Assembly (NCBI GenBank): GCA_947452765.1
Contig: CANGDR010000007.1
Coordinates: 1-64,000 of the forward strand
Reading direction: 5' to 3'
Source of the DNA: Actinomycetota bacterium
Lineage (GTDB): Bacteria > Actinomycetota > Actinomycetes > S36-B12 > UBA5976
DNA length: 64,000 bases
The notes under the pieces were generated by a model. The model was given only the letters and a program-made list of their open reading frames with translations, searched no databases and had not been told where the DNA came from. How positions within the stretch are numbered: position 1 is the first letter of the stretch; every line of letters starts with the position of its first letter. The position numbers and the translations under genes were made by a program. Shown piece after piece: positions 11,175-18,786 of this stretch.

Positions 11175-11603
11175 CTAATCGCGCACTTCCTGTTCCACTA
11201 CCGCAATTCCAGAAACAACATCCGCTAGTCGCTTGCGGTCTTGCCTGCGCACAATTCCTGAAATGTCCCATAAGTGGAAGCAAAGTAGAAGTGCTATTCC
11301 AAGGCCAAGCAAGATCCCATTTGGGTTGATCGCGTATGCGATGTTTGAAACTGCAAAATACCCAAACCAGTACGCCGTGAAAATCAAGAAGTAACGAATA
11401 AACATCTGAGGACGCTTTGCTGGTGCATTTGTTGTGTCATTGATCGTAACTATTCGCAATAAGTTTTGAGCTGGGGTTTGTCCCCTACCCCAGGTAATCA
11501 AACTCCAAGCAAGCCAACCGATGTAGGCAGTTCCAATGACCAAAACCATTTCTAAAACCCAAGCTGTAAATCGCCTTCTGGGTTGCGCTGGTGTCATGCT
11601 CAT
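11175..11603 (-). CDS. RDD family membrane protein
   Basis: PRRRFTAWVLEMVLVIGTAYIGWLAWSLITWGRGQTPAQNLL...RQDRKRLADVVSG typical RDD pattern. Confidence 0.85.
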   Translation of the reverse strand: MSMTPAQPRRRFTAWVLEMVLVIGTAYIGWLAWSLITWGRGQTPAQNLLRIVTINDTTNAPAKRPQMFIRYFLIFTAYWFGYFAVSNIAYAINPNGILLGLGIALLLCFHLWDISGIVRRQDRKRLADVVSGIAVVEQEVRD

Positions 11604-12535
11604 TTCTTCAGACTCGCTCTCGTTTCTGCGACAACTTCGTTAAGAATCTGATTCCACGGGGTTGGATGCATCCCAAAAGTTTCACGCGCAGCGCTGTCAT
11701 CCAAAATGTACGGACGTTGGAATTGATAGGCGGTCTCTTTTAGAGCCTTCAACAAAGGGTTGAATCGCGCAAGGAGATTCCACATCAGGCTTGGAACTGA
11801 CGAAAGCTTTGGATTCTTAACTCCACCAGCTGCTGCCAGTTCTCTTACAACTTCATTTTGAGTTTTTGCTTCATTACTTGGTACATGCCAAGCCTTACCC
11901 CAAGCCCTTGAATCCGAAGCGACAATCTTCATCAGTCGAGCAACATCTAATGGATAAGTCCAGGTGTGCTTTAGATCGATCGCTCCCAGAACTTGCGCCG
12001 TTTTACCTGCGAGCACCTTCGGCAAGACTCGGGCGCCAACACGACTTTGGTCACTGGCAGATATGTAATCGGAACCTCGAACTTCAGTGGCCTTGATGAT
12101 CCCGGCATCGTGCATGGCCTTTGCTTCGACCCACATGGTCGCTCGAACTTTGCCATTTACTCCTGTTGCATTCAGTGGCAGAGATTCGGTCATTGGAACA
12201 TCAACTGGACCATAGCCATAAAGGTTGGAACAAGTTACTAAGACTGCGCCAGTTTTTTCGGCATAGGCCAGGAAGCTGGCAGCCATTGGCGGCCAAAGCT
12301 TTGCCCACTGGTGATATGGCGGGTTACTGCAGTTGTAGATTGCGACAGCACTTGGAGCCGCAGACAAAAGGCTAGAGACATTGCTGGCATCGGCAGAAAC
12401 TAACTTAATGTTTTCGTGCTTTGGCCCAGAACCCGAACGGGTAGCCAAAATCACCTCTTTGCCATCATTTGCAAGTAACTCAGCTACCGCACTACCGACT
12501 GTGCCTGCACCTACGACCAAATGTATTTCGTTCAT
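11600..12535 (-). CDS. NAD(P)-dependent epimerase/dehydratase-type protein
   Basis: MNEIHLVVGAGTVGSAVAELLANDG Rossmann motif; start chosen at MNEI. Confidence 0.85.
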   Translation of the reverse strand: MNEIHLVVGAGTVGSAVAELLANDGKEVILATRSGSGPKHENIKLVSADASNVSSLLSAAPSAVAIYNCSNPPYHQWAKLWPPMAASFLAYAEKTGAVLVTCSNLYGYGPVDVPMTESLPLNATGVNGKVRATMWVEAKAMHDAGIIKATEVRGSDYISASDQSRVGARVLPKVLAGKTAQVLGAIDLKHTWTYPLDVARLMKIVASDSRAWGKAWHVPSNEAKTQNEVVRELAAAGGVKNPKLSSVPSLMWNLLARFNPLLKALKETAYQFQRPYILDDSAARETFGMHPTPWNQILNEVVAETRASLKK

Positions 12536-12579
12536 GACACGCTCCCCTTGAAATTGACTAAGGCTCACGATAATGGCAC

Positions 12580-12600
12580 AATGTTAACAATGTCAACATT
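12580..12600. promoter_or_regulatory. Inverted repeat (putative TetR operator) overlapping the tetR start codon
   Basis: aatgttaaca-a-tgtcaacatt, 10-bp arms with one mismatch. Confidence 0.65.
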
Positions 12601-13210
12601 AAAAAAATCCGAGTCAGAATTCCATCACGGGGACCTACGGGCCGCCCTTGTGACGGCGGGGCTAAAGCATGTCCAAAAGCATGGCTTGAATTCTTTGGGC
12701 CTTCGACAACTTGCCCTAACTACCGGCGTGAGTCCTACCGCCGTCTATCGCCACTTCGCAGATCTTGAACACCTAAAGGCTGCAATAGCAAGGGCAAGCC
12801 GCGAAGTTTTGGGCACCATGATGCTAGAGGCACTAATAGCCGCTCCTAAAACTCAAACTGCAAAAGGTGCAATCAGCCGCTTTCTTGCAATCGGCGGCGC
12901 CTACATTGATTTTGGAATTAAGGAATCAAACCTTTGCGAAATTGCATTTATCTGCTTTGACTCCCCAACACTGGAACCAGACTCCCCAAATCCATCTGAG
13001 TTATTAATGGCCTCACTCAGTGAATTAAGTGAGATTGGGTGCTTGCCAGATAAGAACCTTAAAACCGCTCCCATGATTGCTTGGAGCATGGTCCATGGGT
13101 TTGCTGGATTGGCTGCCCAAGGCGCTACCGGGAATCCAAAGGAAACTCTTGCATCGAAAAAAGATGTTCTTGCAGCAGCCCTAAAGTCGCTCGACATCAA
13201 AGCTGCTTAA
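12590..13210 (+). CDS. TetR/AcrR family transcriptional regulator
   Basis: N-terminal HTH: LGLRQLALTTGVSPTAVYRHFADLEHLKAAIA; start MSTLKKSE (in-frame ATG also at 12581). Confidence 0.9.
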   Translation: MSTLKKSESEFHHGDLRAALVTAGLKHVQKHGLNSLGLRQLALTTGVSPTAVYRHFADLEHLKAAIARASREVLGTMMLEALIAAPKTQTAKGAISRFLAIGGAYIDFGIKESNLCEIAFICFDSPTLEPDSPNPSELLMASLSELSEIGCLPDKNLKTAPMIAWSMVHGFAGLAAQGATGNPKETLASKKDVLAAALKSLDIKAA

Positions 13211-13214
13211 AGCG

Positions 13215-13252
13215 ACGATCCCGCATCACTGTTTATAGCAATGCGGGATCGT
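13215..13252. terminator. Hairpin between convergent tetR and doxX genes
   Basis: acgatcccgcat...atgcgggatcgt, 12-bp perfect arms. Confidence 0.75.
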
Positions 13253-13267
13253 GTTAACACTTACGGG

Positions 13268-13624
13268 CTAGAGGAAGATCGTGACCAATGCCAACAGGCC
13301 CAAAATTAGTGCAGGGGCAAATGGTTCCTTGCGCTTGCGGTGGACATTAGCTGCGCCGGCCATCAAAAGAAATAGGCAAACTGCCGCAACCTTAGACAGA
13401 ACTTCTGCAACTGAAAAAACGTGCGGCAGGATTAATCCAAGTGCGCCAAGTACTTCAGCAAGCCCAATCATCTTTATCTGAGAATCGCTGAAATCAGCAG
13501 CCCAACCCATGTTCTTGTTTGCAAGCAACTTTTCCCTGCTTGAAGTAACTTTCATCATTCCTGATGCTAAGAATGCAAATGCAGCAATCCCCGCAACAAC
13601 CCAATATGCAGTACTCATATTCAC
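13268..13624 (-). CDS. DoxX family protein
   Basis: Four-TM, FLASGMMKVTSSREKLLANKNMGWAADFSDSQIKMIGLAEVLGALGLILP. Confidence 0.85.
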   Translation of the reverse strand: MNMSTAYWVVAGIAAFAFLASGMMKVTSSREKLLANKNMGWAADFSDSQIKMIGLAEVLGALGLILPHVFSVAEVLSKVAAVCLFLLMAGAANVHRKRKEPFAPALILGLLALVTIFL

Positions 13625-13676
13625 CTATCTCTGATTAGTTTTCCCTGATTCTTGCCTTGAAAGTAATCTTCGCCAT

Positions 13677-13700
13677 AAATGGTTGATTTGTCAACCATTT
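13677..13700. promoter_or_regulatory. Perfect palindrome (putative MarR operator) between doxX and marR
   Basis: aaatggttga-tttg-tcaaccattt, 10-bp perfect arms in a divergent intergenic region. Confidence 0.75.
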
Positions 13701-13714
13701 GATACAGTAATCAT

Positions 13715-14212
13715 ATGGAAACATACGGGCTTTCAGTAAGGCAGCTAAGAGCTTGGCGCTCATTTCACAAGCTGAGGTCGCAATTACTTCCACACATGGC
13801 CAAAAAGATCTACCGAAATACTGGATTAACACCGGCTGAATATTTTCTGATGGTCACCTTGCTGGAATCCCCCAATGGCTCCCTGCATTCCAGCGAAATT
13901 GCAGAGCAACTGGATTGGGAAAAGAGCAGGATTTCGCATCAAGCAAAGCGCATGGAGTCGCGAGGATTAGTTTCTCGGTTTACTTGCGAAACAGATGCCC
14001 GAAGTTGCGTAATAGAAATCACGCCTTCTGGGCGCAAATACATGAAGCAAGCACTTCCCATGCAGTTTCAAGATGTAAAACATTGCTTCGCTGATCTTTT
14101 AACTCAAGCACATCTAGATGCCTTGATTGAAATTTCCCAGATAGTTTCTAAACACCTTGCAGAAGAACATGCGACCGATGACTCTGCTAGGTCACTGGAA
14201 AGTGTGAAATAG
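13715..14212 (+). CDS. MarR family transcriptional regulator
   Basis: LTPAEYFLMVTLLESPNGSLHSSEIAEQLDWEKSRISHQAKRMESRGLVSRF winged helix. Confidence 0.9.
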   Translation: METYGLSVRQLRAWRSFHKLRSQLLPHMAKKIYRNTGLTPAEYFLMVTLLESPNGSLHSSEIAEQLDWEKSRISHQAKRMESRGLVSRFTCETDARSCVIEITPSGRKYMKQALPMQFQDVKHCFADLLTQAHLDALIEISQIVSKHLAEEHATDDSARSLESVK

Positions 14213-14283
14213 AAAGTAAACGATTCGATCTGCGAGCTGGAGTCCGTGGCTGTACCCTGACTGAAAGCAGCTAGGACCCACGG

Positions 14284-15813
14284 ATGAACACTTCTAAGAC
14301 CACACAACGCGAGGCGTTTGCCCTAGGCGTGATTGCCGTCTGCATTGGAATATTTGTTGGCGAATTAACCTCAAACCGATCTTCCGAATGGAAGTCACCG
14401 GTTGACTCACTTGGCAGCTGGATCATCAGCGTAATTCCGCGCTTCCTGGAATCATTCGCTATCAACTTATTCGGCACTCAAGATAAAAGCGTCTTGGTCG
14501 GAATCATCCTGCTGGTTGCGCTTCTGCTGGGTGGATTGGCTGGCGATTTATTGCTGCGAGGAAAAAGCAGAATTGCTTATGCAATCGTGGCACTAGAAAC
14601 CATCTTCGGCGCATTAACTGTAATTGCCCGTCCACATTCCGGCATCTCGGCAGTAGTGCCCGCCTTGCTAAGTGGAATATCAACAGCCTTGGTTCTCTAT
14701 TTTGCTTTGGGGCGAGTAAAGATAGAGACGACTAAAGAGAATCAATCGGCGCAATTAAGTTCTCGACGACAAGTACTAATGTTTGCCGGTGGTGCGGGAG
14801 TCCTTGGCGCGCTGATGCTTATCTCGGGTCAAAAAGTAAAAACCCACGGACTTAACGCAATCAAACGATTAGCAGTCAAGTTGCCAACAGCAACGCAACC
14901 ACTTCCGCCTCCCCCAGTTGACCCCGCACTGCAAATCACTGGCTTATCCCCGCTAATCACCACAAATGATCAGTTCTATCGAATTGATACCGCAATCAAC
15001 ACTCCGATTATTGATGTTGCAGAGTGGTCGCTCACTATCAACGGCATGGTGAAAAATCCAGTCACTTTGAGCTATGCCGACTTACTAAACCGCCCCATGT
15101 TTGAACTAGATGACACCATGTCATGTGTCTCCAATCCAGTTGGCGGAACATTGGTTGGAAATGCGCGCTGGCTTGGATGTCGACTTGATGATTTGATCAA
15201 TGAAGCTGGGTCACTAACTTCAGCCGATCAAATTTTGAGTTCATCAGGCGATGGCTTCGGAGCCGGATTCCCGCTTAATTTATTGGATGGTCGCGATGCG
15301 ATGATCGCTGTTGGCATGAATGGCCAACCCCTTCCGATAGCCCACGGTTTTCCAGCTCGCGTAATAGTTCCTGGCCTGTATGGATACGTATCGGCAACAA
15401 AGTGGCTAACTAACATCGAGTTGACACGTTTCGACGTGAAGCAAGGGTTCTGGATTTCACGTGGTTGGTCTCAACTTGGACCAATAAAGATCCAATCTCG
15501 GATTGATTATCCAACTGATGGCGCCGCCATACCGCACGGAAAATTTACCTTTGCAGGAGTCGCGTGGGCACCACTTTCTGGCATTGATTCAGTACAGGTG
15601 AACATCGATGGAACTTGGAAAGATGCGACTCTTGGTCCAGTTCTTTCCGGAACCACTTGGCGCCAGTGGTGGCTTGATTGGGATCCGACTGCAGGAATGC
15701 ATGAAATTCAAGTCCGTGCGGTCGCAGTTAGCGGTGAGGTGCAGACCCAGGACGTCGCAGACATTGCACCAAACGGTGCATCAGGCTGGCACACCATCAA
15801 GATTTCGGCATAA
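14284..15813 (+). CDS. Molybdopterin-dependent (sulfite oxidase-type) oxidoreductase, membrane-anchored
   Basis: TM-rich N-terminus followed by MSCVSNPVGG...ARWLGCRLDDLI and C-terminal Mo-co dimerisation domain. Confidence 0.9.
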   Translation: MNTSKTTQREAFALGVIAVCIGIFVGELTSNRSSEWKSPVDSLGSWIISVIPRFLESFAINLFGTQDKSVLVGIILLVALLLGGLAGDLLLRGKSRIAYAIVALETIFGALTVIARPHSGISAVVPALLSGISTALVLYFALGRVKIETTKENQSAQLSSRRQVLMFAGGAGVLGALMLISGQKVKTHGLNAIKRLAVKLPTATQPLPPPPVDPALQITGLSPLITTNDQFYRIDTAINTPIIDVAEWSLTINGMVKNPVTLSYADLLNRPMFELDDTMSCVSNPVGGTLVGNARWLGCRLDDLINEAGSLTSADQILSSSGDGFGAGFPLNLLDGRDAMIAVGMNGQPLPIAHGFPARVIVPGLYGYVSATKWLTNIELTRFDVKQGFWISRGWSQLGPIKIQSRIDYPTDGAAIPHGKFTFAGVAWAPLSGIDSVQVNIDGTWKDATLGPVLSGTTWRQWWLDWDPTAGMHEIQVRAVAVSGEVQTQDVADIAPNGASGWHTIKISA

Positions 15814-15830
15814 AAATCAAATCCCAAACC

Positions 15831-16148
15831 TCAACGATTCGAAACTATCCATCTTTTAAATGGTCCACCATTGAATGTATAAACCTTGGCAACACCCCGC
15901 CCGTAGACAGCTGCAAATTCTTTACCATTCTTACGTCGCAAGGTACCCAGCATCACAACTCCCGGTAGACCTGTTCCTGGCGCGCGAAGTCCCCGCAAGC
16001 CATTGGCCTTAAACCAAGGGTTAGGAATGTCCTCGATGGAAACAAGTGAACTTTTAGGTACTCGAAGTGACTTATGAAGTGATCCAATTTTTTCTAGTCG
16101 AGAGAGCTTAAGAACTAACTGGTCACCAATTTCAATTACCTTTGCCAT
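15831..16148 (-). CDS. Hypothetical small protein (possible bacterial PH-like domain)
   Basis: Uninterrupted ORF with good codon use, MAKVIEIGDQLVLKLSRLEKIGSLHKSLRVPKSSLVSIEDI...; weak fold-level impression. Confidence 0.6.
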   Translation of the reverse strand: MAKVIEIGDQLVLKLSRLEKIGSLHKSLRVPKSSLVSIEDIPNPWFKANGLRGLRAPGTGLPGVVMLGTLRRKNGKEFAAVYGRGVAKVYTFNGGPFKRWIVSNR

Positions 16149-16220
16149 ATTTGAGATGCTACTCCGTCTAAAGCAAATCTAAATCGGCAAAAACCCGCCT
16201 TAAACGTAGGGGTTCGCCCT

Positions 16221-16277
16221 ATGAGTTCGCCTCAATACTGCTCTCGAATTGCTAGCCAGTTTCTTTCTGCTAAATAG
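16221..16277 (+). pseudogene. 3'-terminal relic of an SRPBCC cassette gene
   Basis: ctcgaattgctagccagtttctttctgctaaatag aligns to the 3' end of the SRPBCC gene at 18311-18346 with a 1-nt deletion, followed by the same repeat. Confidence 0.65.
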
Positions 16278-16280
16278 TGG

Positions 16281-16305
16281 TAGACGAGTCGGTCTGTAAG
16301 CCGGA
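16281..16305. repeat. rnpB 3'-end-derived repeat
   Basis: tagacgagtcggtctgtaagccgga, identical to 20499-20523. Confidence 0.97.
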
Positions 16306-16372
16306 AGTTCTTGGAATCATTCAAATTTCAAATATGCAAGTTAAGCGAAATAGCCGAAATTCAGAATGCGCC

Positions 16373-16391
16373 CATGTAAAATTTTTACATG
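16373..16391. promoter_or_regulatory. Perfect palindrome CATGTAAAA-T-TTTTACATG ending on a start codon
   Basis: 9-bp perfect arms; the final ATG is the start of the DUF1761 ORF. Confidence 0.55.
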
Positions 16392-16817
16392 ACTTTTTCT
16401 GGACTGAACTTACTCGGCGTATTAATTGCATTCTTTGTCTCATTTATCAGTGGAGCCATCTGGTTTGGGCCCAAGACCTTTTATCCGATTTGGATGAGAG
16501 CCAAGGGAATTCCATCTGGCCAACTCACTACGAGCCAGAACAAACCTGTGGCACTCTTTGGCGGAACCATCGTTGGAGTCTCAATTCAAACTTTCACTGT
16601 CGCTTTAGTTGTGACTTCGCTGGCACATAACAATGCGAATTTTGGAGTGAAAGATGGAGCGCTGGTTGGTTTAGCTCTGGGAGTAGGTATCGCAATGTTT
16701 GCGTCACTATCGCACCGACTATTTGGTGGCGAAAGCTTCAAAGTTTGGATTATTGAAACGGCGAATGATGCGATTAATTTAACAATTGCTGGCGCGATAA
16801 TCACTTACTTCAATTAA
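16389..16817 (+). CDS. DUF1761 family membrane protein
   Basis: FISGAIWFGPKTFYPIWMRAKG motif characteristic of DUF1761. Confidence 0.85.
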   Translation: MTFSGLNLLGVLIAFFVSFISGAIWFGPKTFYPIWMRAKGIPSGQLTTSQNKPVALFGGTIVGVSIQTFTVALVVTSLAHNNANFGVKDGALVGLALGVGIAMFASLSHRLFGGESFKVWIIETANDAINLTIAGAIITYFN

Positions 16818-16833
16818 GAATCTCTCACGATCC

Positions 16834-17400
16834 CTAGATGAGGGTTCTTTTATATTCCTTGCCATTGACATCGTAAGTAATCCACGTTCCGACTTGCTCA
16901 CCGTTCTTGAAACTACCTGAACGCATGATTACGCCAGTTTTCCGAAACCATTTCCAATCACCGTGGAGTTTTCCACTCTTGAACCTCCCTCTAGCTTTCA
17001 AAACTCCATTTTTATAAAACTCAAGATATTCGCCTGTTTTTTTTGGATATAAAGAATTTATCTGAATGATTTTTTCATTGAGAATTTTATTTATGAGTGG
17101 CTTTGGAATACTCATCCCTACTTCAAAATGAACTGACCCCTTGGTTTGCTCGTACTTCCCTAGTTCTTCCTTTAGTCGTGCATTAAACGAACCGCTATAA
17201 GGAAAAATACTGTTGTGGTTTTTGAAACCGTCAAAACCAATGACCGGCACTCCCTCAATCAAAAAAGTCGGAATGCCGTATTTAATAACTTGCTCGGCAG
17301 CTGGAAGTTTGGAAGCTACATGATCGCTTAGATCTGTGAGAATCTTCCTCTGGTTCGGTGGATACTTCTTCAAGTGCGCCGTGACTTGTTGGCTCGTCAT
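16834..17400 (-). CDS. DUF1801-like domain fused to MORN-type/YwqK-like repeats
   Basis: N-term MTSQQVTAHLKKYPPNQRKILTDLSDHVASKLPAAEQVIKYGIPTF (DUF1801); C-term GEYLEFYKNGVLKARGRFKSGKLHGDWKWFRKTGVIMRSGSFKNGEQVGTWITYD. Confidence 0.8.
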   Translation of the reverse strand: MTSQQVTAHLKKYPPNQRKILTDLSDHVASKLPAAEQVIKYGIPTFLIEGVPVIGFDGFKNHNSIFPYSGSFNARLKEELGKYEQTKGSVHFEVGMSIPKPLINKILNEKIIQINSLYPKKTGEYLEFYKNGVLKARGRFKSGKLHGDWKWFRKTGVIMRSGSFKNGEQVGTWITYDVNGKEYKRTLI

Positions 17401-17441
17401 GAATAAATGCTACTAATCTTATTAATGACTCTGTCAATCAC

Positions 17442-17774
17442 TTAAAGGTTTTTATCGGCCCAAATGCAGACGGCATCGTAATGATACTTACCAAGCCCCT
17501 TGGCGACTTCTTCATAACTTTCCCTGTATGGCGAAGGAAGGATGTAAGTCATCGCAAGAGATTTATATGCTTCTTTGTTTGGAGTCCAGAATTGAAGTAT
17601 GAAATCATAATGTTTCGCAGCAAGATCCTGCACGCTCGCATCCCCTGGTGAAACGCCCTCTGCCATTTTGGTCGCAAACTCAGACGTTAAGTCACCGAAG
17701 ACTTGAGTGAACTTCTGCACTTCTTCTCTTGAATGCTCATTCTGGTATTGCTCCGAATGGATGCCAAATTTCAT
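17442..17774 (-). CDS. TipAS antibiotic-recognition-domain-like protein
   Basis: QYQNEHSREEVQKFTQVFGDLTSEFATKMAEGVSPGDASVQDLAAKHYDFILQFWTPNKEAYKSLAMTYILP; lacks a MerR domain. Confidence 0.75.
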   Translation of the reverse strand: MKFGIHSEQYQNEHSREEVQKFTQVFGDLTSEFATKMAEGVSPGDASVQDLAAKHYDFILQFWTPNKEAYKSLAMTYILPSPYRESYEEVAKGLGKYHYDAVCIWADKNL

Positions 17775-17800
17775 AACACTATATTAATCCATGCCCACAA

Positions 17801-17824
17801 AGGCGAGTCAGTCTGGAAACAGCA
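17801..17824. repeat. Degenerate rnpB 3'-end-derived repeat
   Basis: aggcgagtcagtctggaaacagca, partial match to the consensus at the expected cassette boundary. Confidence 0.6.
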
Positions 17825-17875
17825 AACTTGCTTATGTCTTTGCTCCAGATCCGGTTGGCTTGTTATAGTTTTTTT

Positions 17876-18346
17876 GTGACTCAGCCGTTTCTTTATTCAG
17901 TCGAGCGTGAATATCCCGTTTCTGTTGATCGGCTATGGCGCGCTTGGACAGTTGCAGCGGAACTAGAAGATTGGTACCACCCAACTGATCTGCGGGCTGT
18001 TAAAGGTGCAACAGCATCTGAATTAATTGTTGGCGGACTTTGGAGTTGTGGAGTTGATGTGCCAGCTCATAATTTCGCCGCTTACTTCTTTGGTCAGTAT
18101 ACGAAAATTGTGCAAAATGAATTGTTAGAGCACACCATGCACTACACAGAATCATTTGAAGAGTTTGCAGCCAAGGACTTTACGTCACCTTCGCACCTTG
18201 TTGTACTTGAATTTCAAGCTCGAGAAGAAGGTGCCTGGGTGAAATTCAGTCAATTTGGTGAACTACCGGAGGGTCAGGAAAAGCAAGCCCAAGAGGGTAT
18301 GACTAGTTACCTCGAATCGCTAGCCAGTTTTCTATCTGCAAACTAG
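17876..18346 (+). CDS. SRPBCC / AHSA1-like domain protein
   Basis: VEREYPVSVDRLWRAWTVAAELEDWYHPTDLRAVKG; GTG start within the longer ORF. Confidence 0.85.
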   Translation: MTQPFLYSVEREYPVSVDRLWRAWTVAAELEDWYHPTDLRAVKGATASELIVGGLWSCGVDVPAHNFAAYFFGQYTKIVQNELLEHTMHYTESFEEFAAKDFTSPSHLVVLEFQAREEGAWVKFSQFGELPEGQEKQAQEGMTSYLESLASFLSAN

Positions 18347-18710
18347 GGGTAGACGAGTCGGTCTGTATGCCAGATCTAAGTATCTTTTCGATCGGACGTC
18401 CTTTGGCAAGCTCGTCAACCAACTTGTCCATGTAACGAATTTTCTTCATCAATGGGTCTTCAATTTCAACAATTTTCACACCGCAAATAGAACCTGTAAT
18501 TAGTTTTGCATTTGGATTAATTTTTGCGGCCTTAAAGAAATCCCTAAATGTTGTCTTCTTCTTTAGGTGACTCTTTAAGGTCCTTGAGTCAAAACCTGTT
18601 AGCCACGTAATTACCTCGACGAGTTCCGCTTCTGTGCGATCTTTGCGCTCAACTTTATTTACATAATGAACGTAGACATCAGCTACCGGCACTTCAAATA
18701 TCTTGTGCAT
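18303..18710 (-). CDS. DUF2200 family protein; C-terminus reads through a repeat junction
   Basis: MHKIFEVPVADVYVHYVNKVERKDRTEAELVEVITWLTGFD (DUF2200). The last ~24 aa are encoded by the repeat and the antisense of the SRPBCC 3' end. Confidence 0.85.
   Translation of the reverse strand: MHKIFEVPVADVYVHYVNKVERKDRTEAELVEVITWLTGFDSRTLKSHLKKKTTFRDFFKAAKINPNAKLITGSICGVKIVEIEDPLMKKIRYMDKLVDELAKGRPIEKILRSGIQTDSSTPSLQIENWLAIRGN
18350..18374. repeat. rnpB 3'-end-derived repeat
   Basis: tagacgagtcggtctgtatgccaga, 2 differences from the rnpB end. Confidence 0.95.
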
Positions 18711-18730
18711 ACCAAAATCCTAATTGAAAG

Positions 18731-18755
18731 TAGACGAGTCAGTCTGTAAGTCGGA
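18731..18755. repeat. rnpB 3'-end-derived repeat
   Basis: tagacgagtcagtctgtaagtcgga, 2 differences. Confidence 0.95.
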
Positions 18756-18786
18756 TGAAGTTTAATCCAAAAGAACCTTTGTATTT

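Noticed and set aside
11092-11329. Short ORFs on both strands between the 11062 repeat and the RDD gene
   Set aside because: Overlap the RDD gene 3' end or lack recognisable protein features.
12606-12624. cgagtcagaattcc as a repeat copy
   Set aside because: Inside the TetR coding sequence; short chance match.
14236-14265. Possible further degenerate repeat (ggagtccgtggctgtaccctg)
   Set aside because: Needs gaps and several mismatches; not better than chance by eye.
16277-16630. 117-aa ORF starting at the 16281 repeat
   Set aside because: Out of frame with and overlapping the well-supported DUF1761 gene.
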